Origin: Phycisphaerales bacterium
GTDB taxonomy: Bacteria; Planctomycetota; Phycisphaerae; Phycisphaerales; UBA1924
Assembly (NCBI GenBank): GCA_020849105.1
Contig: JADLGW010000021.1
Span: 1 to 64,000 of the forward strand
Direction of reading: 5' to 3'
Length of the DNA: 64,000 bases
The number at the start of each line of letters is the position of its first letter. Positions within the stretch are counted from its first letter, which is position 1. Positions 1 through 8,951 of the stretch are shown one piece after another. The translations under genes and the position numbers were made by a program. The notes beneath the pieces are model-generated. The model was not told where the DNA came from. It did not search any database and was given only the letters and a program-made list of their open reading frames with translations.

Positions 1-3
1 TGG

Positions 4-71
4 CACCGGTCTCCAGACCGGTGGCTTGGCTCAGACCGCTCTGGAGAGCGGTCCCACCTCAGAGCGGTGCC
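4..71. repeat. array of covarying hairpin repeats
   Basis: Two complete hairpins and one half copy stand side by side. The first, positions 5-22, has stem ACCGGTCT / AGACCGGT around a CC loop. The second, 35-52, has stem ACCGCTCT / AGAGCGGT around a GG loop. A third half copy (AGAGCGGTGCC) is at 61-71. The second stem differs from the first by paired changes that keep it perfect, which suggests selection on or copying of the folded form. No gene is seen over it. Confidence 0.7.
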
Positions 72-76
72 GCCCG

Positions 77-372
77 GGGAGAGGGGGGTCCAGTAAGGGC
101 ACCTTTGGTCCCCGCGGCGGCCGCCGCAGGAGTTTTCGAGGCCGCCTCAGCCCTCGCCGTGGCAGCCTTTGCCTCCGCCGTGCCCGCGGCAGGGGCCGCC
201 CTTGCCCGCGAGAAACCCACGCCCACGGTCAACCGATACAGTTCCTGTCCGCCGCCCCCCCCGGCCGCCGAGCGGGCGGTTCGCTCGCCAGCCTGGCCGC
301 CTCTCGCGCCCCACGCCCGCGAGTTCGGGGGGGTGGGGGTGGGGGGGGCGGACCGGCGACGGAAGGCGCCTC
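77..372. other. non-coding, no gene recognised
   Basis: Very GC-rich stretch with runs of G and C, including a G-rich run near 327-350. Reading frames through it are low-complexity Arg/Pro/Gly translations typical of shadow frames. It forms the upstream region of the glycosylase gene at 373. I see no convincing promoter. Confidence 0.5.
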
Positions 373-870
373 ATGGGCCAAAGGAAGCACGGCTTCGGAC
401 CGCTCGCCGACGCCCGTTCGCGCACGCTCATTCTTGGCTCCCTGCCCGGCGAGGAATCGCTGCGAATCGGCCAGTATTACGCGAACGCGGGGAACCAGTT
501 CTGGACGATCATCGAGGGCGTGTACGGCGAGCCCGCCGGTGCCACCTATGCAGAGAGGATCGCCTTCCTTCGCGGCAAAGCGTTGGCTCTGTGGGACGTC
601 CTCCGCTCTGCGGAACGAGATGGCAGTTCTGATCGGCGCATCCGCGCCCCGGACGCGAACGACATTGAGGGCTTCCTTCGCGCTCACTCGTCGATCACGG
701 TCGTTGTGCTCGCGGGGACCTGTTGCCAGCGGGAATGGCGCAAGCTCCGTGTGAACACCGGGGGCGTTGCGGTGAGGCACGCCCCGTCCACGAGCCGTGC
801 ACCGGGCAGGTATGTGCCTTCTCTCGAACAGAAGATCGCGGTGTGGCGAAAAGTTCTACTTGGCCACTAG
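373..870 (+). CDS. DNA-deoxyinosine (hypoxanthine) glycosylase-like, UDG family 6
   Basis: A 165-aa protein of the uracil-DNA glycosylase superfamily. The segment RTLILGSLPGEESL (residues about 16-29), followed by QYYANAGNQFW, is the family signature in which the GS-PG loop and the N-x-FW element line the base pocket. A late VLAGT.C..W..L element and a C-terminal P(S)TS.A region match the minor-groove loop position (weaker). Family members excise deaminated bases such as hypoxanthine and start base-excision repair. ATG 373 was chosen because residues before it are low-complexity and not family-like. It stands alone between two repeat regions. Confidence 0.8.
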   Translation: MGQRKHGFGPLADARSRTLILGSLPGEESLRIGQYYANAGNQFWTIIEGVYGEPAGATYAERIAFLRGKALALWDVLRSAERDGSSDRRIRAPDANDIEGFLRAHSSITVVVLAGTCCQREWRKLRVNTGGVAVRHAPSTSRAPGRYVPSLEQKIAVWRKVLLGH

Positions 871-1013
871 CCGGGTGCCACGACACGCCCGACTTCGTTC
901 CTGATCGGTCGGACTCGGCAGCGGGTAGTGGCCGGACGGAGAAGCAAGAGCACTACCCATCGCGCCGAGGTCGAGAGTTTGGGATGAAGGTTGGGCGATG
1001 GGTCGTGGCACCC

Positions 1014-1160
1014 AATCTCTTCTCTCCGTGGCTCTTCGTGGCCCTCCGTGTTGAAACTCTTCTCGTCTTCGCGTTCTTCGCGCACTTCGCGTTCAACGTC
1101 TTTGTCTCCTCCGCGTCCTCCGCGCCTCCTCCGCGTTCTCTGCGTACTGATTCCTCTTTG
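1014..1160. repeat. dispersed pyrimidine-rich repeat (CTCCGTGGCTCTT type), copy A
   Basis: A run of short CT-rich words (TTCTCTCCGTGGCTCTTCGT, TTCGCGTTCTTCGCG, CCGCGTCCTCCGCG, ending CTCTGCGTACT) fills the gap before the next gene. The same words in the same order occur twice more at 45133-45379, once in each orientation. The first 33 bases (1020-1052) match the reverse complement of 45213-45245 at 31 positions. The copy ends only 9 bases before the next start codon, so it probably supplies the leader of that mRNA. Confidence 0.75.
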
Positions 1161-1168
1161 GGGGCATC

Positions 1169-4100
1169 ATGGCCGAGACGACAGAGGGGTTCTGGGAAGG
1201 GAAGCCGAAGGCTCAACGGAAGAGGCGGCGGCGATGGCCGTGGGTGGTGGGGGGCGTCGCCCTCGTGCTGGTGCTGCTGGTGGCGCTGGCGCCGACCATC
1301 GCGGGCTGGGTCGCGCCGGGGTACGTCGCGTCGGCGATCAACTCGAACATCAGCGGAACCGCGAAGGTTGAGGGCTTGTCGCTCTCGTGGTTCGGATCGC
1401 AGGAGGTCGGGCCGGTCGTCATCCGGGATGCGGCGGGGACGGAGGTCGCGCGGGTCAAGGCCACGGTGGGCACGAGCCTGCTGGGGCTGATCGGCGGGCT
1501 TGACCTGGGCGAGGTGAAGGTCAGCGGCTCGGCCCACCTCGTGCGCGAGAAGGACGGCACGCTCAGCACGGCGAAGGTCTTCACGCCGCGGACCCCGGCA
1601 CCCCCGACCGCAAGTCCGGCAACGCGCCTGCCCGAGGGGTTGCGGGCGACGCTGATCGTCGAGAACTTCGAGGCGACCTTCGATGACCGAGCCGGCGACA
1701 CGCTTGTGCAGGGCTCGATCAAGGGCCGCGGCGGCTTCGCGGTCGGCGGGCCGGCGACTCTCGACCTGACCGCCGAGACCAGGTACGGGCCGAAGACTCC
1801 CGCCAGCCCCGCCGCCCTGACCTCCCCCGGCGGAACCGTCACCATGACCGCGAGCGTGGACGGGCTGACGACCGCGGGCGGCCTGCTGACGCCGGGCGCC
1901 GCAACCGTGGACGCGAGGGTGTCGGCGGCGGATATCGCCCCGCCCATGGCCGGCGCGCTCGCCGGGCTGGGGGGCGCACTGACCGGGGTGTTCGGGCCCG
2001 CGGTTTCGCTCACGCTGACCGCCGCCGGTTCCGCCAAGGACGCGACGGTCACGATGGTGATGAAGAGTCCGGGCGCATCGGCCGACGCCGCGATCAGGTA
2101 CGCGCAGGGTCCGGGCGGGGCGGTCGTCTCCGTGGCGGGGCCCGCAACGCTCCGCTTCGGGACCGCCGGGATCGTCGGGCTTGCTCCCGGCCTGGCGGCG
2201 GTACTGGAGTCGCGGCGCGACGAGATTGAGGTCACGCAGTGGCCGGAGGTGAGCGTCACGCTGGCGTCGCTGCGTCTGCCCCTGCCCCGTGGGGGCACGC
2301 CGCTGGACCTGCGCGGGGCGGCGCTGTCGGCGCGGGTCACGGCGACGCCGGCGGCCGGGTGGGTAGCGGTGGGGGGCGCCGGGCAGCCGAAGCAGGACTT
2401 CCGGGTGGAGCCCGTCTCACTCTCGCTGGTGGGCGACCTGGACGGCGCCGTGAAGGCCGAGGGCGGCGCGTCGTTCATAGTCGGCGGTCAGCCCGCCGGC
2501 ACGCTCGCGGTCAGCATGGCCGCGGCGCGGCTGCTGAACGAGCGCGGCGGATTGAGGGGCGGGCTGCCCGGCACCCTCAGCGGCTCGGTCGCGCTGACGA
2601 AGGTCACGACGTCGCTCGCGCGACCCTTCCTGGAGGGCGCTGGTGTCGACCTGGCGACGGACGTGGGACCGACGCTTGACCTGACGCTCGCGGCCAGGAC
2701 CATTGGGGAGGGCGACGCCGCGAAGACGGACCTGTCGCTGAACGCCGAGTCCGCGAACCTGCGTGTCGTCGCGTTCGCATCCGCCGCGGGCACCACGATC
2801 GCGTCGCGCGACCGCGGTGCGGAGATCAGGGCCGCCGATCTGGGCCCGCTGCTGGAGCGGTTCGGAGCATCATCCGGCCTGATTGTGGACAAGGGCGGGG
2901 CGGTGGTCGTGTCCATCCCCGCGTTCCAAGCCGACACGGCGAGGATCGCGGCGGGCGACTACCGCGGTCTGTCGCTCGGCCTGAAGATCGCCGCCCCCGG
3001 GGCGGGCGGGATGGTCGCGCTGCGCCCCGGTGAAGCGCCGCAGGCGTGGGCGACGGCCCCAATGACCATGACCGTCGAAACCTCTGATCTGGCGGCCGGG
3101 ATCAGGGTCGCCGCGGGCACCAGCGTGACGCTTGGCGGGCAGTCCGCGGGGTCGCTGGAGGCCGGTATCGCGGCCGCGGGATTGCTCGATGCGCAGGGCC
3201 GGTTGCTGCCGGTCCCCGGTTCGCTGGACGGGACTGTTTCCCTCAGGGGCGCCTCAACGGCGGTTGCCCAGCCCTGGGTCCAGGCCGCGGGCCTCGACCT
3301 GCCGATGGACCTCGGCCCGCGCCTGGACGTGCATCTCGTCGCCAAGGGGCGCGCCGGGCCGGGTACGGCTGCGCCGACGACCGACCTTGACCTGACGGCC
3401 ACCACGGACAAACTCACTTCCAGCGTCGCGCTCACGATGGACGCCGCGGGTGTGCGCGGGCGTGATCAGGCGGGGAGACCGGCTGTCGATCTCGCGCTGC
3501 GGGATGCCGGCGGCGCGGCCGGCCGGATGCTTGCCGGGGTCCACATCGGTCCGGAAGGGGGGGTTCGGGTTCAGGTCACGGGGCTGAACCTGCCGCTGGA
3601 TGCGGGTCGGCCCCGCCTTGACCGGGCGTCGCTCGCGGCCACGGTCGCCCTGACCGGCTTTTCGGCGGATGTGCCCGCGGCGACGGCCCAGGAGCACATG
3701 GAAGTCGCGCGGCTGGATGCGGCGGCCACGCTCGCCCCGGGAGTTCCCGCGAGGTTCACGCTGACGTCGCGGATCACGCGTGGACAGGAGCCGGTTGCCG
3801 TGAGCGCAGACCTGTCCGTGGCCGGGCTCTTTGGTGCGGACGGTTCTCTCGTCCCCGACCCCGCCGCGCTGCGACCCGTCGGGCATGTGGAGGTGAAGGG
3901 GCTGCCAACCGCGCTGGCGGCGCTGGTCGCGCCGGGGCCCGGGGTGTCGGGCCTGGTCCAGACAGCGCTCGGGCCCGATATGACGGTGACGTTCGTCTCC
4001 GCGAAAGCCGCCACCGGCGATGGGCTGGACCTGCGTGCCGGAATGGAGAGCCAGGGATTGAATGTACGACTCGTCGCGGCGCTCGGGGTCGGGCGGCTGG

Positions 4101-6091
4101 ACGTGGGCAGGCTTGAGGGTGACCTTGCCATCACGCCGGCTGTTGTCGACCGGGTGCTCGCGGTGTACGCCCCGGGAGTCAGCCCACGTCCCGGGCTGCA
4201 AGCAGCGACGAAGGCCCAGTTCTCGCTGAGCCCGACCCGAATCCCGCTCGCCCCGGGTTTCAGGCCGGACTTCGACAGGGCGGGCGACGCGACGGTGCGT
4301 TTGACGCTGCGCGATGAGATGGTTCTGCGCGGGTTCACCCCTCCCGGCGATCCGGATCCCGGTCCGGCAGGCCTGCGCGGGCTGGAGGTGCTTGCGACGG
4401 TGCCCTTGTCGGGGGCGCTCGGGACGGGCGAAGGTCCGGCGACACTCTCCGTGAAGGGGCAACTCGCAGGGCAGTCGGGCGTTGCCGGAGGACAGGGCGG
4501 CGACCTGCTGGTCACCGCGAAGACGGTGCTCGCCGCCGGTGCGCCCAGGGGGGCCACCGAGGCGACGGTCCTGGTTACGAAGTTCGCGACGCCGCTGGCG
4601 GACACTCTGGCGGGCAGCCCGGGCATGGCTTCGGGTGCGCTCGGCCCCTGGGTGACGATCGACGCCGGCCTGAATGGCACCTTTGCGGGGTCCGGCGTCA
4701 CGGACATGACGGTGAGGGCCGCGGTCACCTCACCGCGGTTCACCACCACGACGCCGCTCGCGGCGACCATCAAGGACTCGGTCCTGTCCATGAATGGGCC
4801 CGTGGCGGCCGCGTGGAAAGTGGACCCTGCCTGGGGTACCCGGTGGCTCCTCGCGCAGGTACCCGCCGACGCCAAGACACCGCCCGCGGCCGCGATCTCA
4901 CAACCGATAGCCGTGACCGTGCTGCTCTCGAGGCTGAGCGTGCCGGTGTCCGGGCCACCCATGAAACAAGGGGTGTTTGGCTTCGATGTTGCGGTGGATG
5001 CCCCGACCATCAGCATCGCATCCGGCGGCGCCACGACCGCCTTCGAGAACCTGAAGGTCCGCGCCCAGAGCGGCGCGGGCAGCGACGGAAAGCCACAGGA
5101 ACCCGGCACGGTCGGGCTGAGCATCAGGCTCGATGCGCCCGGAGGGGCGCCCGGATCCGCGCTCAGCCTCGGCGGCGGCATCTACACCCTGGCCGACGCG
5201 ACCGGCAACCTCACGACCGATGCCGCGGTTGTCACGCTCCGCGGCAAGGCGGAGGCCTTCCCGACGCCGGTGGTCGATGCGTTCGCGAAGCAGGGCGGCG
5301 TCCTTATCGAGGCGCTGGGGCCGACACTATCCGCCGACCTTGACGTGACGGGGTTCGCGCTCGGCCCCGCGGGCGGCGGCACCGTCATCGTGGCTGTTCG
5401 TTCACCGCGCGCGACCTTCAACCTGCGCGGCGGCATCCGGGACGGGGTGTTCCGCGCAGGAGCCGCGAACGGGCAACTGACCGAGATCAGCCCGGGCCTC
5501 GGGGCGAAACTTGTCAAGGGCCTGCCGAGCCTGGGCACCTTCCAGAAGCAGAAGGAGGACGGCCCGGCGAAGGTCAATGCCGCGGGGCTCACGCTGCCGC
5601 TGGACGGCGACATGCGCAAACTGAACGGCAACGTGACGCTGGAACTGGGTGTGGTGCGGTTCGAGACCGCGGGGGCACTGGCGAAGGTGCTCAAGGCGGG
5701 CGGGGGCAAGCAGGGCGGCATCGCGGGCCGGCGCGTGGACCCGTTGACGATCGCGATGCGGGAGGGGGTCCTGACGTATGACCGCTACCGTGTGCCGCTG
5801 GGCGAGTTCACCCTGGAGTCGCGGGGGACGGTGGACCTGGTGCGGCGCACCGTCGATGTCGTCACCTATGTGCCGCTGGGGGCGCTGTCGGAGGAGATCG
5901 CGGGGGTGTTCAACAACGGGCGTTTCCTGGGCGGCAAGGTGCTGGAATCAGCGACGATGATGCCGATCCGCACGCGCGGGCCGATGGACGCGCCGACCAC
6001 CTCGCCGGACGTGAGGTTGTTCTTCGAGGAGGCGGGCAGGAGCCTGCTCTCGCCCGAGGGGCTCAGGGAACTCTTCGGCGGGGACAGGTGA
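1169..6091 (+). CDS. giant AsmA/TamB-like membrane-anchored protein
   Basis: A 1640-aa protein. A basic N-terminus (KRRRRWPW) is followed by one membrane segment at about residues 24-45, then a very long Ala/Gly/Leu/Thr-rich extracytoplasmic region of repeated beta-strand-like units. The segment after the membrane helix (VEGLSLSWFG..VGPVVIRDAAG) and the C-terminal part (LTYDRYRVPLGEFTLESRGTV, then VPLGAL) resemble AsmA/TamB-family proteins, which bridge the envelope and are linked to phospholipid transport or outer-membrane assembly. Internal phrases recur, for example PTLDLTLAARTIGEGDAAKT and PRLDVHLVAKGRAGPG, indicating repeat expansion. There is no clear Shine-Dalgarno before ATG 1169, and a dispersed repeat lies directly upstream. 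The stop codon abuts the stop of the convergent peptidase. Function is assigned by architecture only. Confidence 0.65.
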   Translation: MAETTEGFWEGKPKAQRKRRRRWPWVVGGVALVLVLLVALAPTIAGWVAPGYVASAINSNISGTAKVEGLSLSWFGSQEVGPVVIRDAAGTEVARVKATVGTSLLGLIGGLDLGEVKVSGSAHLVREKDGTLSTAKVFTPRTPAPPTASPATRLPEGLRATLIVENFEATFDDRAGDTLVQGSIKGRGGFAVGGPATLDLTAETRYGPKTPASPAALTSPGGTVTMTASVDGLTTAGGLLTPGAATVDARVSAADIAPPMAGALAGLGGALTGVFGPAVSLTLTAAGSAKDATVTMVMKSPGASADAAIRYAQGPGGAVVSVAGPATLRFGTAGIVGLAPGLAAVLESRRDEIEVTQWPEVSVTLASLRLPLPRGGTPLDLRGAALSARVTATPAAGWVAVGGAGQPKQDFRVEPVSLSLVGDLDGAVKAEGGASFIVGGQPAGTLAVSMAAARLLNERGGLRGGLPGTLSGSVALTKVTTSLARPFLEGAGVDLATDVGPTLDLTLAARTIGEGDAAKTDLSLNAESANLRVVAFASAAGTTIASRDRGAEIRAADLGPLLERFGASSGLIVDKGGAVVVSIPAFQADTARIAAGDYRGLSLGLKIAAPGAGGMVALRPGEAPQAWATAPMTMTVETSDLAAGIRVAAGTSVTLGGQSAGSLEAGIAAAGLLDAQGRLLPVPGSLDGTVSLRGASTAVAQPWVQAAGLDLPMDLGPRLDVHLVAKGRAGPGTAAPTTDLDLTATTDKLTSSVALTMDAAGVRGRDQAGRPAVDLALRDAGGAAGRMLAGVHIGPEGGVRVQVTGLNLPLDAGRPRLDRASLAATVALTGFSADVPAATAQEHMEVARLDAAATLAPGVPARFTLTSRITRGQEPVAVSADLSVAGLFGADGSLVPDPAALRPVGHVEVKGLPTALAALVAPGPGVSGLVQTALGPDMTVTFVSAKAATGDGLDLRAGMESQGLNVRLVAALGVGRLDVGRLEGDLAITPAVVDRVLAVYAPGVSPRPGLQAATKAQFSLSPTRIPLAPGFRPDFDRAGDATVRLTLRDEMVLRGFTPPGDPDPGPAGLRGLEVLATVPLSGALGTGEGPATLSVKGQLAGQSGVAGGQGGDLLVTAKTVLAAGAPRGATEATVLVTKFATPLADTLAGSPGMASGALGPWVTIDAGLNGTFAGSGVTDMTVRAAVTSPRFTTTTPLAATIKDSVLSMNGPVAAAWKVDPAWGTRWLLAQVPADAKTPPAAAISQPIAVTVLLSRLSVPVSGPPMKQGVFGFDVAVDAPTISIASGGATTAFENLKVRAQSGAGSDGKPQEPGTVGLSIRLDAPGGAPGSALSLGGGIYTLADATGNLTTDAAVVTLRGKAEAFPTPVVDAFAKQGGVLIEALGPTLSADLDVTGFALGPAGGGTVIVAVRSPRATFNLRGGIRDGVFRAGAANGQLTEISPGLGAKLVKGLPSLGTFQKQKEDGPAKVNAAGLTLPLDGDMRKLNGNVTLELGVVRFETAGALAKVLKAGGGKQGGIAGRRVDPLTIAMREGVLTYDRYRVPLGEFTLESRGTVDLVRRTVDVVTYVPLGALSEEIAGVFNNGRFLGGKVLESATMMPIRTRGPMDAPTTSPDVRLFFEEAGRSLLSPEGLRELFGGDR

Positions 6092-7312
6092 TCATCCTTC
6101 GAGCACGAACGACGTCTGCGCCCAGATGCGTTCCAGCCGCGGCATGACAGAGGGGGCGGCGGGCATCGACTCGCCGCAGCCTACGAGCAGGTCCACCAGC
6201 CCGTCGAAGTCCGACAGCGATATGAACTCCGGCGCGACGCGGGCGGGGCCGGCGCTCGTGCCGGCCTGCACCGCGGCCAGGTCGCCCATGTTGTGGTAGT
6301 TGCCCAGCGGGAGGCATACGCAGGTCGCCTCGTAGCCGTACGCGCAGAAGCAGGTCGCCTCGCAGGCCCCGCCGGCCATGAGTTTGCGCTGCCACTTCCA
6401 CGCCGGCGCGGCCGAGAGTTTCTGGCTCGCGGTCGGGGGCGGGCCTCCGGCGATGCGCTCCGCGACCGCGGCGACGGCGGCGGTGAGCGAGGGCGAGAAG
6501 ATCGACAGGCGGTCGCCGACGCGGACGATGGGCCCGCCGCCGATCGGCGAGTCGTCGAAACTGCGGCTGTTCTCGAGGGCGATGACGCGGGCGCCCCGCG
6601 GGATCGTCCCGTCGCGGCACGCGGCGAGCGCCCCGACGAACCCGACCTCCTCGGCACGGGTGAAGAGGAGACGGATCGGGGTGGCCCGTCGCTCCGCGAC
6701 GGAATCAGCGTCTCCGACGCCGCGGAGCGGCGTTCCACCCAGGACCTCGAACGCCGCGAGGGCGGCGGCGACGGCGGCCAGGTCGTCGCACGCGTGCGTG
6801 TAAAGGAGGTCGCCCTCGATGCGCGCGGGCGGGAGTTCCCAGGTAGCAATGTCGCCGGGGCGCACGTCGGCGTTGCCGTCCAGTTCCGCGAGGTAGGACT
6901 TGAACGAGGCGCAACCGGTCTGGGGCCGCCCGGTGAGCGTCGCGCCGGTGCGCGAGCCGTCCGCGCCGTGCAGCGTGACCCTCGCGTCCACGAAATAGTC
7001 GTCCATCACCCCGCCACGGAAGGCGACCTGCACCGTGCCCGGGCCGATGACACGCTCGACGGCGAAGGCCGGGTGGTCCAGGTGGGCCGTGAAGTACACG
7101 GGCGGCCCCGCGCCGTCGCCCGCTGGTTCACTCTTCACCGAGACGGTCAGGTTCCCCGCTGCGTCGCGCTCCAGCCGCACCCACTCGCGCTCCGCCGCCC
7201 ACCGCTCGATCCACGCGACGACCCGCCGCTCACGCCCCGCCGCCGTGGGCACCTGGGTCAGGTCCAGCAGCCACCGCCGGTGCCGCTCCCGCGTCGCGGG
7301 GGTGATGCTCAT
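6092..7312 (-). CDS. M42/M20-like zinc aminopeptidase
   Basis: A 406-aa metallopeptidase of the M42/M20 clan. Visible metal-ligand motifs in order are TAHLDHP, HACDDLAAVAAAL, TRAEEVGFVGAL and ALENSRSF, with a late HNMGD; this is the H-x-D, D-D, E-E, E, H order expected for a co-catalytic di-zinc peptidase. Such enzymes trim peptides in the cytoplasm, and no signal peptide is present. ATG 7312 (MSITPATRERH) fits other family starts; an upstream in-frame ATG at 7357 would add 15 non-family residues. It is convergent with the AsmA-like gene. A cysteine-rich run (GGACEATCFCAYGYEATCVC) in the C-terminal third is unusual. Confidence 0.75.
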   Translation of the reverse strand: MSITPATRERHRRWLLDLTQVPTAAGRERRVVAWIERWAAEREWVRLERDAAGNLTVSVKSEPAGDGAGPPVYFTAHLDHPAFAVERVIGPGTVQVAFRGGVMDDYFVDARVTLHGADGSRTGATLTGRPQTGCASFKSYLAELDGNADVRPGDIATWELPPARIEGDLLYTHACDDLAAVAAALAAFEVLGGTPLRGVGDADSVAERRATPIRLLFTRAEEVGFVGALAACRDGTIPRGARVIALENSRSFDDSPIGGGPIVRVGDRLSIFSPSLTAAVAAVAERIAGGPPPTASQKLSAAPAWKWQRKLMAGGACEATCFCAYGYEATCVCLPLGNYHNMGDLAAVQAGTSAGPARVAPEFISLSDFDGLVDLLVGCGESMPAAPSVMPRLERIWAQTSFVLEG

Positions 7313-7401
7313 GGTGCGATGATAGGAGAATAATGTGGCAGCGCAACCCATTGCCATCGCGGCACATGCGATGCGGGCCCGAGGATTCTCGGAGATTGCG
7401 C

Positions 7402-7429
7402 TTGCACCCCCCCCACCGAAGGGTACATT
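7402..7429 (+). promoter_or_regulatory. candidate sigma-70-like promoter for the Cys-rich protein
   Basis: TTGCAC (7402-7407), a 16-base spacer containing an eight-C run, then TACATT (7424-7429). A strong Shine-Dalgarno AAGGAGGT at 7437-7444 precedes ATG 7450, so any transcript would have a very short leader. The placement argues for caution. Confidence 0.3.
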
Positions 7430-7449
7430 CGGGATGAAGGAGGTGGCTC

Positions 7450-7917
7450 ATGTGGAAACTGGCTCTCGCGATCCCGCTGGTCGTGAGCGTCGCGTCGCGG
7501 CCGCTCGACCCGCCGGAGGATGATCCTCCGGGCGGCCTGGCGGTGCTGGCGCGAACGGCGCCGGATGAAGCGTTCAAACTCGTGGGGTACAGGTGCGCCA
7601 GTCAAAACTGTAACGGCGCGATCAGCGTGTCGGTCGGCGGGAGCGGGTCGCAGGTCACGGGGTGCACTTGGGACGGGCAGTCGACATGCAGTGGTGTCTG
7701 CGACTTCTGCTCGGGCGGGACCGGGACCGCGTTCTATTGTCAGCAGCGGCCCAATGAAACCTGCATCACGACCGGCGGCGGCCCGTTCACCTGCGGGGCA
7801 ATCTGGCACACCTCGTGCTTCTATTCGACGACGCACGCCCTTGACGTCCCGTGCTGGTGCACCAACACCGGCGGCACTTCGTCCGGGGACACCTGCGTCA
7901 TCCAGCAATGCATCTAG
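7450..7917 (+). CDS. secreted 14-cysteine protein, unknown function
   Basis: A 155-aa protein with a short hydrophobic N-terminus (LALAIPLVVSVAS, residues about 4-16) that looks like an export signal, then a Pro/Asp-rich linker and a compact domain holding 14 cysteines (for example CSGVCDFC and PCWC), an even number consistent with seven disulfides. I recognise no named family. The start is well supported by AAGGAGGT six bases upstream. It heads a cassette with the exported protein at 7932 and the DUF1573-like protein at 8944. The Cys content suggests an extracellular or envelope-bound disulfide-rich protein; a role as a secreted effector or structural peptide is speculation. Confidence 0.65.
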   Translation: MWKLALAIPLVVSVASRPLDPPEDDPPGGLAVLARTAPDEAFKLVGYRCASQNCNGAISVSVGGSGSQVTGCTWDGQSTCSGVCDFCSGGTGTAFYCQQRPNETCITTGGGPFTCGAIWHTSCFYSTTHALDVPCWCTNTGGTSSGDTCVIQQCI

Positions 7918-7931
7918 GCGGAGCCCGCGTG

Positions 7932-8951
7932 ATGAACAGATTCGCCGGAGCGCTCTCCATCTCGATTGGGCTTGTGCCGGGGGCGATCGTTCGAGGGCAA
8001 CCGTCTTCTGATGCCGCTCGCGACTTGGCGCGGGCGCTTTCGATCTACGACTGCTCCGTGCGCTCGCTCGAATGGACCCAGCGTAACGTCTTTGGGGTGG
8101 GTACCCCTGATGAGAGGCTGATGACGTCCTCCCAAGGCTTTGATTCCACGGGGCGGTGGTACCGAGAGCAGGACGAGGTCGTGCACCCGCCCGGCAAGCC
8201 CGACTATTCGTTGCGGGGGCGTTGCGCGTGGGACGGCTTCGCATTGACAGGAGTCGATGATCTGTCGAGAACCGGAACGATCCAGGAGTACACCGGCTGG
8301 CGGATGCCGGAGATGGGTCCGGATTGCTGGTTCGGACGCCAGTTTGATGTGTCATCGGGAAGGACACTTCCGGAGTTCTTGCTCACAGCGCCCGATCTTC
8401 GAATGGGCCCGGTGTCGAGCAACGGGTTGCCGGTCATCTGCGCGACGGTGGAGAACATACAGTTCATCGCGACTGTCGAGATCGAACTGGACCCTGAGCA
8501 CGGGTTCGCGCCCCGGAGCCTCACCTACCGCGACGCGACGATACGGGTTCCGTACGACCGATACGAAGTGCTCGAGTTCGAGCGGCATGGGGACCTGTGG
8601 CTCCCCAGGCGGGGTCGGCTCGAAACGCGGTACTTTCACATGACAACCGAGCAGTCCGCGGCTTTCAGGGAGGCGAAGCAGCGGCATGGCCTGACCCCGG
8701 CGTCAGACGCACGCGATCCGGGCGTTCAGGCCGAATACCGGAGGGTGCTCCGCGAGGCCTTCGGCGCCGACGAAGCGCCGTCAGCCGTGATGGTGCCCGC
8801 CATCGAAGTGACGTGGACGTACACCAATGTCAACGGCGCGGTGCCCGCGCAGGAGTTCACGGTGCCGTTCCCTGAGGATTACAACGTCCTCAACTGCTTC
8901 ACCAACCGCGTGCGCAAGCCGGGCGAGGCCGAGTGGGTGGACAATGATTAG
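7932..8951 (+). CDS. exported protein of unknown function (LolA-like fold possible)
   Basis: A 339-aa protein with a signal-peptide-like N-terminus (MNRFAGALSISIGLVPGAIV) and a Gln cleavage-site region near residue 23. The body alternates short beta-like segments: a WTQRNVF strand, then DSTGRWYREQDE, DRYEVLEFERHGDLWLPRRG. This is the pattern seen in LolA/outer-membrane lipoprotein-sorting-like proteins of planctomycetes, but the match is by impression only. It starts 14 bases after the Cys-rich gene and overlaps the next gene by 8 bases, so the three are probably one transcript. GTG 7929 is an alternative start. Confidence 0.6.
   Translation: MNRFAGALSISIGLVPGAIVRGQPSSDAARDLARALSIYDCSVRSLEWTQRNVFGVGTPDERLMTSSQGFDSTGRWYREQDEVVHPPGKPDYSLRGRCAWDGFALTGVDDLSRTGTIQEYTGWRMPEMGPDCWFGRQFDVSSGRTLPEFLLTAPDLRMGPVSSNGLPVICATVENIQFIATVEIELDPEHGFAPRSLTYRDATIRVPYDRYEVLEFERHGDLWLPRRGRLETRYFHMTTEQSAAFREAKQRHGLTPASDARDPGVQAEYRRVLREAFGADEAPSAVMVPAIEVTWTYTNVNGAVPAQEFTVPFPEDYNVLNCFTNRVRKPGEAEWVDND

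Noticed and set aside
1213..2478. Minus-strand gene opposite the AsmA-like gene
   Set aside because: Its translation is Ser/Ala/Pro-rich without motifs and mirrors a strongly coding plus frame.
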